DNA of 8,942 nucleotides from CAYPOY01 sp964412395 (GTDB taxonomy: Bacteria > Chloroflexota > Anaerolineae > B4-G1), in the NCBI GenBank assembly GCA_964412395.1, contig CAYPOY010000220.1:1-8942 (forward strand), read 5' to 3'. Of the stretch, positions 5,926 through 8,942 are shown in pieces. Below the pieces are notes generated by a model, which worked only from the letters and a program-made list of their open reading frames with translations, ran no database searches and was not told the origin of the DNA. The stretch's first letter is position 1, and each line of letters opens with the position of its first letter. The position numbers and the translations under genes are program-made.

Positions 5926-5940
5926 CACGGAGGCCGGTTT

Positions 5941-6161
5941 TTACAGGCTCGGTATTGCCAGTTTTTTCCTCAAATTCTGCAATGCTTGTGGAGGCACAGC
6001 AAAGGTATCGGTAACCTCGTTGCTGTCTACGCTTTCCAGACCATCGCCATCAATNNNNNNNNNNNNNNNNNNNNNNNNNNNNNNNNNNNNNNNNNNNNNN
6101 NNNNNNNNNNNNNNNNNNNNNNNNNNNNNNNNNNNNNNNNNNNNNNNNNNNNNNATTTCAT
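5941..6161 (-). CDS. Unknown protein interrupted by an assembly gap
   Basis: ATG at 6161-6159 has a good AAAGGAG upstream, but only seven coding bases precede the 100-N gap. On the other side the frame IDGDGLESVDSNEVTDTFAVPPQALQNLRKKLAIPSL runs to TAA at 5943-5941 and looks coding. Counting exactly 100 N would put the start in another frame, which meets TAG after eight codons, so the real gap is not 100 bases (or two genes are involved). The visible end has an acidic loop, a proline pair and a basic helix. I do not recognise the family. Its position between the DUF1320 connector and the fibre suggests a virion or neck protein. Confidence 0.5.
6055..6154. other. Assembly gap (exactly 100 N)
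   Basis: A second placeholder of exactly 100 N. The reading frames on its two sides disagree at that length, which shows that the size is nominal. It hides almost all of the N-terminal part of the gene at 5941-6161 and possibly a gene boundary. Confidence 0.9.
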
Positions 6162-6183
6162 GATGATTCTCCTTTTTAATTTC

Positions 6184-6249
6184 GCCACTAAGGCACTAAG
6201 GCACTAAGAATATTGTTTTAAGACCTTTGTGCCTTGGTGTCTTGGTGGC
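6184..6249. repeat. CACNAAGN inverted-repeat element, copy 3
   Basis: Arms at 6184-6208 and 6225-6249 with a 16-base AT-rich loop. Twenty-one of 25 positions are complementary, and the four mismatches are at arm positions 6, 10, 14 and 22. It occupies the spacer between the DUF1320 connector gene (stop at 6262) and the gap-interrupted gene (start at 6161), leaving that gene's Shine-Dalgarno intact. Confidence 0.87.
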
Positions 6250-6261
6250 AATGTTTAAAAG

Positions 6262-6687
6262 TTAAAATCCCTTCATTTTATCGCTGGTGAACACGCGGTC
6301 GGTCTTGACCGTGGTGGCCTCAGGGCCGGAATCGGAATCGTCTGCCGGCTCATCCGCGCCCAGGGTGGCGATGCCCTTTGATACGTCCTTGAGAAACCGG
6401 ATGGCATCCTCAAAGCGTTTCTGCCGGTCTTCGGGAACGCCCTTTCTCCGGGCATAGAGATTATAGATAGCGATATCCACGGAGAGCTTGCGCACCACGA
6501 CCGGAACCGGGCTCAAGGGCACCTCATACCGGGTGCCGCAATAGGAGTCGATCTGGGCGTCGGCATCCGCGATGGCGCGGGTGATGACGTCCGCATCGAT
6601 GGTGCCGGCATCCAGGTCGTCGGTAAGCTGGATGAGCTTGTCCTCGCTGATCTGCTCCAAGAGATCAGACTGTGTTGAATATGCCAT
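6262..6687 (-). CDS. DUF1320 head-tail connector (Mu gp36-like)
   Basis: 141 residues with the full outline of the DUF1320 family. It begins YSTQSDLLEQISEDKLIQLTDD, continues AGTIDADVITRAIADADAQIDSYCGTRYEVPLSPVPVVVRKLSVDIAIYNLY (the helical bundle, rendered in part: ADADAQIDSY, PLSPVPVVVRKL), then a charged linker, an ARFLKDV-type helix (IRFLKDVSKGIATLG), an acidic stretch (DEPADDSDSGPE), and the typical basic-aromatic end VFTSDKMKGF. Proteins of this family sit at the head-tail interface of Mu-like and many siphophages. The ATG at 6687-6685 has only a weak AGGA two bases upstream, with a CACNAAGN element immediately beyond, so translation may depend on coupling. Confidence 0.92.
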   Translation of the reverse strand: MAYSTQSDLLEQISEDKLIQLTDDLDAGTIDADVITRAIADADAQIDSYCGTRYEVPLSPVPVVVRKLSVDIAIYNLYARRKGVPEDRQKRFEDAIRFLKDVSKGIATLGADEPADDSDSGPEATTVKTDRVFTSDKMKGF

Positions 6688-6699
6688 AGTCCTATTTTC

Positions 6700-6760
6700 G
6701 CCACTAAGACACTAAGTCACTAAGGTTATATTTCTCTTTGTGTCTTCGTTCCTTGGTGGC
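6700..6760. repeat. CACNAAGN inverted-repeat element, copy 4, with adjoining GCGC fragment
   Basis: Left arm at 6700-6724 and right arm ending at 6760. Nineteen of 25 positions are complementary and five of six mismatches lie at positions 6, 10, 14, 18 and 22. Directly beside it, bases 6760-6774 read CTATGCGCTCTGCGT, a fragment of the GCGCNNN vocabulary. That fragment supplies the stop and the last four codons of the upstream gene. Confidence 0.83.
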
Positions 6761-7128
6761 TATGCGCTCTGCGTTATGAGCTCGATCAGTTCTGCCTTGA
6801 GGGCCTTTTTCGGGATCTCGATGCCCCGTTTCTCTAACAGTTGGGTCAACTTTTTCACGGTCCATTCCTCGAAATCCGGCGCGGCCGCTTCGATCGGCGG
6901 TTCCGCTTCCTCAACCGCTGCGTCCAACTCGGCGTCACCGGGATCGACATCGTCAGTTTCTGTTGGCAGATCCGGCAGGCCGTCCACGGCCTCGAAATGC
7001 TGGCGCACGCTGGTGGTTACCAGCTCCACGCCCACCTCGTCTGAATAATCCTTGACCTCGTCCTTCAGGTGCAGGCCGTATCCGGCCACACCGATAGAGT
7101 CACGAGGCCCGGTGTATTTCACTCGCAT
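6760..7128 (-). CDS. Phage protein with Rho-N/HeH-like C-terminal domain
   Basis: 122 residues. The ATG at 7128-7126 has GGGAGG five bases upstream. A longer reading to 7296 would overlap the capsid gene by over 100 bases and has no ribosome site. The N-terminal half (YTGPRDSIGVAGYGLHLKDEVKDYSDEVG) is a small beta-type module. A very acidic linker follows (PTETDDVDPGDAELDAAVEEAEPP). The end, EEWTVKKLTQLLEKRGIEIP then KKALKAELIELI, is a helix-extended-helix of the Rho N-terminal/SAP/HeH kind found in small proteins next to capsid genes. Its role in the virion is not known; DNA contact or capsid association is possible. The last residues, TQSA, are encoded by a GCGC repeat fragment. Confidence 0.82.
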   Translation of the reverse strand: MRVKYTGPRDSIGVAGYGLHLKDEVKDYSDEVGVELVTTSVRQHFEAVDGLPDLPTETDDVDPGDAELDAAVEEAEPPIEAAAPDFEEWTVKKLTQLLEKRGIEIPKKALKAELIELITQSA

Positions 7129-7143
7129 GAGAACCTCCCTTTT

Positions 7144-7186
7144 CCCCGCCGACATTATCGCGGGTGAAATTTTCGATTGACGATTG
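7144..7186. repeat. Small hairpin and CGATTGA remnant in the spacer after the capsid gene
   Basis: CCCG-C-CGA (7145-7151) can pair with TCG-CGGG (7158-7164) around a CATTA loop, with one bulged C. Next to it lies TTCGATTGACGATTGG (7172-7187), two copies of a 7-base word CGATTGA/CGATTGG. It looks like a single arm of another tandem-unit element. The evidence is weaker than for the other spacers. Confidence 0.4.
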
Positions 7187-7187
7187 G

Positions 7188-8198
7188 TTACGTCAGGATC
7201 GTATCGTAAAACAGATATCCCGCATCGGCGGATACGACCTTGGCATCCAGCGGTTCCGATGCCTCGATCACCCACTGCTTGGGGCTGTCCTCCCACCAGT
7301 AGCGCACTTCCCGATATGCGCTGTCGGCTGCCAGTTTCCTGATCTCCGCGCTTATCTCATCACCATCACCAGTCCAGTTGAACACGTAGCCGGCGGCCGG
7401 GATTTCGATGCCCGCCTCAGGCGGACGATAATACAAAAAACACGAGCCCTTGGTGGCCGTGGTCTCCCAGAGATCCACGGCGGTCCAGTCCGTGCCTGCG
7501 ACTACCTCCTCTGCACTGGAATAGATGGATCCGCCGATGAGCACTTCATCGAGCTCAAACAGTTGGGCTATGGTCTGCGGTGTTACATCCGCCGGTCTTC
7601 CCTGGGTGCCCGTATATTTGATGCGGTCCAGCACGTCACTTTCCTGCTTGAGCTCGGCCAAGGTTTTGGAATCCATGAGCATGCAATTCGGATTTATGCC
7701 GATGAGCTTGCGCACGATCTCCTTGGCAGCGAGAACATCCGCGATAAAGGTATTAGAATCGCCTGCGGCCCATCCGCCCTCCGCGTCGTTGGAGCTGGTC
7801 CAGTTGGCGGCGGTGGTGACCAGATCGGAGATGATCTTCTCCTTGGCCAATATCACCTTATTGGTGGCATAGACGACGCCGGTGCGCCAGGGCTTGAGCA
7901 CTTCGTCCGCATTCTTGATGAGCTCGATGGGGATGGGATGGGCAAAGGCCTGTTCTATACACCTATAGGTGTCGGTTGTGAGCGGGTAACCGCCCCTGGG
8001 CGCATTGGCACCCGGGCCTCTGACGCCCGCCTCGTTCCTGAACCAGGCGCCCTTGAGGAACTTATAAAAATAATCGCTCTGCTTCTTCACGGGTACGCTC
8101 TGAAACACGCGGTCCCCGATAAAAAGCTGGTTTCTGTGCATGATAGAGATGTTGCTCAGGGCAGCATCCTTATGCGCACTCTTTGGGGTTGGATCCAT
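7188..8198 (-). CDS. Major capsid protein (HK97 fold)
   Basis: 336 residues, usual size for a major capsid protein without a long scaffold arm. ATG at 8198-8196 follows AAAGGAGGT, one of the strongest ribosome sites here, as expected for an abundant product. The N-terminal arm LSNISIMHRNQLFIGDRVFQ and SVPVKKQSDYFYKFLKGAWF, followed by the extended-loop region (RGGYPLTTDTYRCIEQAF), are typical. The spine helix region (VVYATNKVILAKEKIISDLV), the axial-domain segment (IGINPNCMLMDSKTLAELK), the FELDEVLIGGSIY strand and the C-terminal WEDSPKQWVIEAS strand follow. It assembles as hexamers and pentamers of the icosahedral shell. It lies directly downstream of the cement gene. The family is assigned by pattern, not by search. 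Confidence 0.88.
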   Translation of the reverse strand: MDPTPKSAHKDAALSNISIMHRNQLFIGDRVFQSVPVKKQSDYFYKFLKGAWFRNEAGVRGPGANAPRGGYPLTTDTYRCIEQAFAHPIPIELIKNADEVLKPWRTGVVYATNKVILAKEKIISDLVTTAANWTSSNDAEGGWAAGDSNTFIADVLAAKEIVRKLIGINPNCMLMDSKTLAELKQESDVLDRIKYTGTQGRPADVTPQTIAQLFELDEVLIGGSIYSSAEEVVAGTDWTAVDLWETTATKGSCFLYYRPPEAGIEIPAAGYVFNWTGDGDEISAEIRKLAADSAYREVRYWWEDSPKQWVIEASEPLDAKVVSADAGYLFYDTILT

Positions 8199-8224
8199 GA
8201 GTTACCTCCTTTGTAAGATCGCTG

Positions 8225-8280
8225 GAAGCTGGGAAGCCGGAAGGCTGGAAGGCCTCCTGGCTTGCTAGCTTTCGAGCTTC
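8225..8280. repeat. GGAAGCY tandem-unit inverted repeat
   Basis: The spacer between cement and capsid genes holds GAAGCT, GGAAGCC, GGAAGGCT and GGAAGGC units on the left and, in reverse complement, GAAGCT, AAAGCTA, CAAGCC and GGAGGC on the right. Outer arms GAAGCT (8225-8230) and AGCTTC (8275-8280) are perfect, and AAGCC (8234-8238) pairs with GGCTT (8259-8263). It stops about 20 bases before the capsid Shine-Dalgarno. Confidence 0.7.
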
Positions 8281-8286
8281 AAACGT

Positions 8287-8679
8287 TTAAGAAATAAAAA
8301 TAGTGTCCGAGCACATCAGCACGGCGCCCACGTCATCCTCGGCGCCGGTTGCCATGATACACACACCCCGGCACAAATCCGCATTCGTGTCGGCTGCATC
8401 TCCCTTGCCGTTGTCCGCGGCGCCCACATATTCGGCCTTGAGCTTAGCACCAACTGCCACCGCGTCGTTCATGACCAGTTTAGAGGTGCCCTCGATCCGC
8501 ACGACCGCTTCCTCATCCTTCTCCGGGGCATTCTGTAAAATGCCCAGGGGATATTCCGCGCCGCTGTCCAGCAGATCAGCAGTGGTATCGGTGGCCTGAT
8601 GCACAAACATGTACTGATGGGCCGAGAGATCCTCGGCAGCCAAGAGCGTAATATCCTTTCCGCCATATTCGATTGCCAT
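8287..8679 (-). CDS. Capsid cement/decoration protein (DUF2190-like)
   Basis: 130 residues. ATG at 8679-8677 is behind GGGAGGT. Features of the small beta-rich cement family are visible: LTxxxAxDLSAxQYxFV-like start (LLAAEDLSAHQYMFVHQ), a LGILQNAPEKDEEAVVRIEG segment, the VMNDAVAVGAKLKAEYVGAAD stretch, and a C-terminal strand (GVCIMATGAEDDVGAVLMC). Such proteins bind the outside of the shell at its local three-fold axes and stiffen it. The location immediately before the major capsid gene is the standard one. Three cysteines occur, an unusual detail for this kind of protein, although no motif is formed. An alternative call would be a head-fibre base protein of similar size. Confidence 0.8.
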   Translation of the reverse strand: MAIEYGGKDITLLAAEDLSAHQYMFVHQATDTTADLLDSGAEYPLGILQNAPEKDEEAVVRIEGTSKLVMNDAVAVGAKLKAEYVGAADNGKGDAADTNADLCRGVCIMATGAEDDVGAVLMCSDTIFIS

Positions 8680-8710
8680 GATAATTACCTCCCTTTTAAG
8701 AAATATGCAC

Positions 8711-8754
8711 TAAGCATTAAGGAGTAAGCATCGGTGCTTACCCTTTGATGCTTA
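8711..8754. repeat. TAAGCAT tandem-unit hairpin
   Basis: TAAGCAT (8711-8717) pairs with ATGCTTA (8748-8754), AAGG (8719-8722) with CCTT (8742-8745), and GTAAGCA (8724-8730) with TGCTTAC (8735-8741) around the tetraloop TCGG (CCGA on the transcribed strand). Each arm is three 7-base units (TAAGCAT, TAAGGAG, TAAGCAT). It lies between the protease/scaffold-like gene and the cement gene. No U-tract follows on the minus strand, so it is not a standard terminator. Confidence 0.8.
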
Positions 8755-8765
8755 CGTTGCCGTGT

Positions 8766-8942
8766 TTACACGGTGGCCTTGGGCAGCCATTCGTTCACCA
8801 GCTCCGGATGCTCATCGGATACTTGGCTCAGGGCCTTGCTGTATTCCAGCTTGGGATCGGCCTTAACCTTTTCCCGGGCCAGGGCCGCGAGCTTCAGACC
8901 CGGATCGGCATCGCCGGTGTCCTTATCCCGGGTGGCGATCTC
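8766..8942 (-). CDS. C-terminal end of a capsid protease/scaffold-like protein (runs off right edge)
   Basis: The last 58 residues and stop (TAA at 8768-8766) are visible; the frame is open to the window edge. The sequence has DADPGLKLAALAREKVKADP, then LEYSKALSQVSDEHPELVNEW and ends LPKATV. An amphipathic helix followed by a Ser-Asp/Glu-Glu-His-Pro-Glu-Leu motif is typical of the C-termini of Mu gpI-like capsid proteases and their nested scaffold products. The position just upstream of the cement and major capsid genes agrees. The catalytic part is outside the window, so protease and scaffold cannot be told apart. Confidence 0.6.
   Translation of the reverse strand, partial: EIATRDKDTGDADPGLKLAALAREKVKADPKLEYSKALSQVSDEHPELVNEWLPKATV

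Noticed and set aside
5902..6207. Plus-strand open frame across the second gap
   Set aside because: A third of it is N and the rest is antisense to a minus-strand gene and to a repeat element.
799..6760. CRISPR array from the regularly repeated CACNAAG words
   Set aside because: Repeat units are 8 bases, degenerate, confined to short spacers, and there are no unique spacers between direct repeats.
6760..7296. Longer form of the Rho-N-like gene starting at 7296
   Set aside because: The extra 56 residues overlap the capsid gene, look non-coding, and lack a ribosome site; the ATG at 7128 has GGGAGG.
7164..8216. 350-residue open frame on the plus strand
   Set aside because: It lies antisense to the whole major capsid gene, has no Shine-Dalgarno, and its composition is that of a mirror frame of a GC-biased gene.
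8711..8754. Intrinsic terminator before the cement gene
   Set aside because: The stem is good, but no run of U follows it on the transcribed strand and the next gene is co-directional and highly expressed in such operons.

Overview
The window is part of the late (virion morphogenesis) operon of a tailed dsDNA phage or prophage with a long, probably non-contractile tail. Every credible gene is on the minus strand, so transcription runs from base 8942 towards base 1. The order is the usual head-to-tail one: the end of a capsid protease/scaffold-like gene, a capsid cement protein, the HK97-fold major capsid protein, a small protein with a Rho-N/HeH-like C-terminus, a DUF1320 (Mu gp36-like) head-tail connector, a gap-interrupted unknown, a 776-residue beta-helix fibre-type protein, a tail-fibre protein with two tandem domains, a small Ig/BppU-like protein, a virion morphogenesis protein (Mu gpG / P2 gpS family), a probable tail terminator, a four-cysteine small protein, a tail tube protein, and the start of a second tail-tube-like protein. 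Terminase and portal would be expected beyond the right edge and the tape measure beyond the left edge. No gene-free stretch exceeds 300 bases.

Most genes start at ATG behind a strong Shine-Dalgarno (AAAGGAGG type). The fibre uses TTG and the probable tail terminator is best read from GTG. Two runs of exactly 100 N (2570-2669 and 6055-6154) are scaffold gaps of unknown length. The reading frame is not kept across the second, and the first probably hides a gene boundary.

The most unusual part is between the genes. Eleven of the twelve intergenic spacers (counting the split at the first gap as no spacer) hold an inverted repeat or a fragment of one, most of them built from short degenerate tandem units. 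There are several unit vocabularies: CACNAAGN (four copies), GCGCNNN (two copies in opposite orientation plus a fragment), AGGNATTN (one), GGAAGCY (one), TAAGCAT (one), a GCCCGCC palindrome (one), and a CGATTGA remnant beside a small hairpin. They lie between the stop codon of one gene and the Shine-Dalgarno of the next, and in three cases they supply the C-terminal codons of the upstream gene.

The host cannot be fixed from sequence alone. The moderately GC-rich coding regions, strong Shine-Dalgarnos, Mu-like connector set and interspersed spacer words remind me of environmental Desulfobacterota (Deltaproteobacteria), but this is recall and inference. The scaffold gaps suggest a draft or metagenome assembly.

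How the genes work together: protease/scaffold, major capsid and cement proteins build the shell. The DUF1320, gpG-like and tail terminator proteins make the head-tail joint, and the tube proteins build the tail. Two or three fibre-type genes sit inside the connector block rather than at the end of the tail module, which raises the possibility of head or neck fibres.
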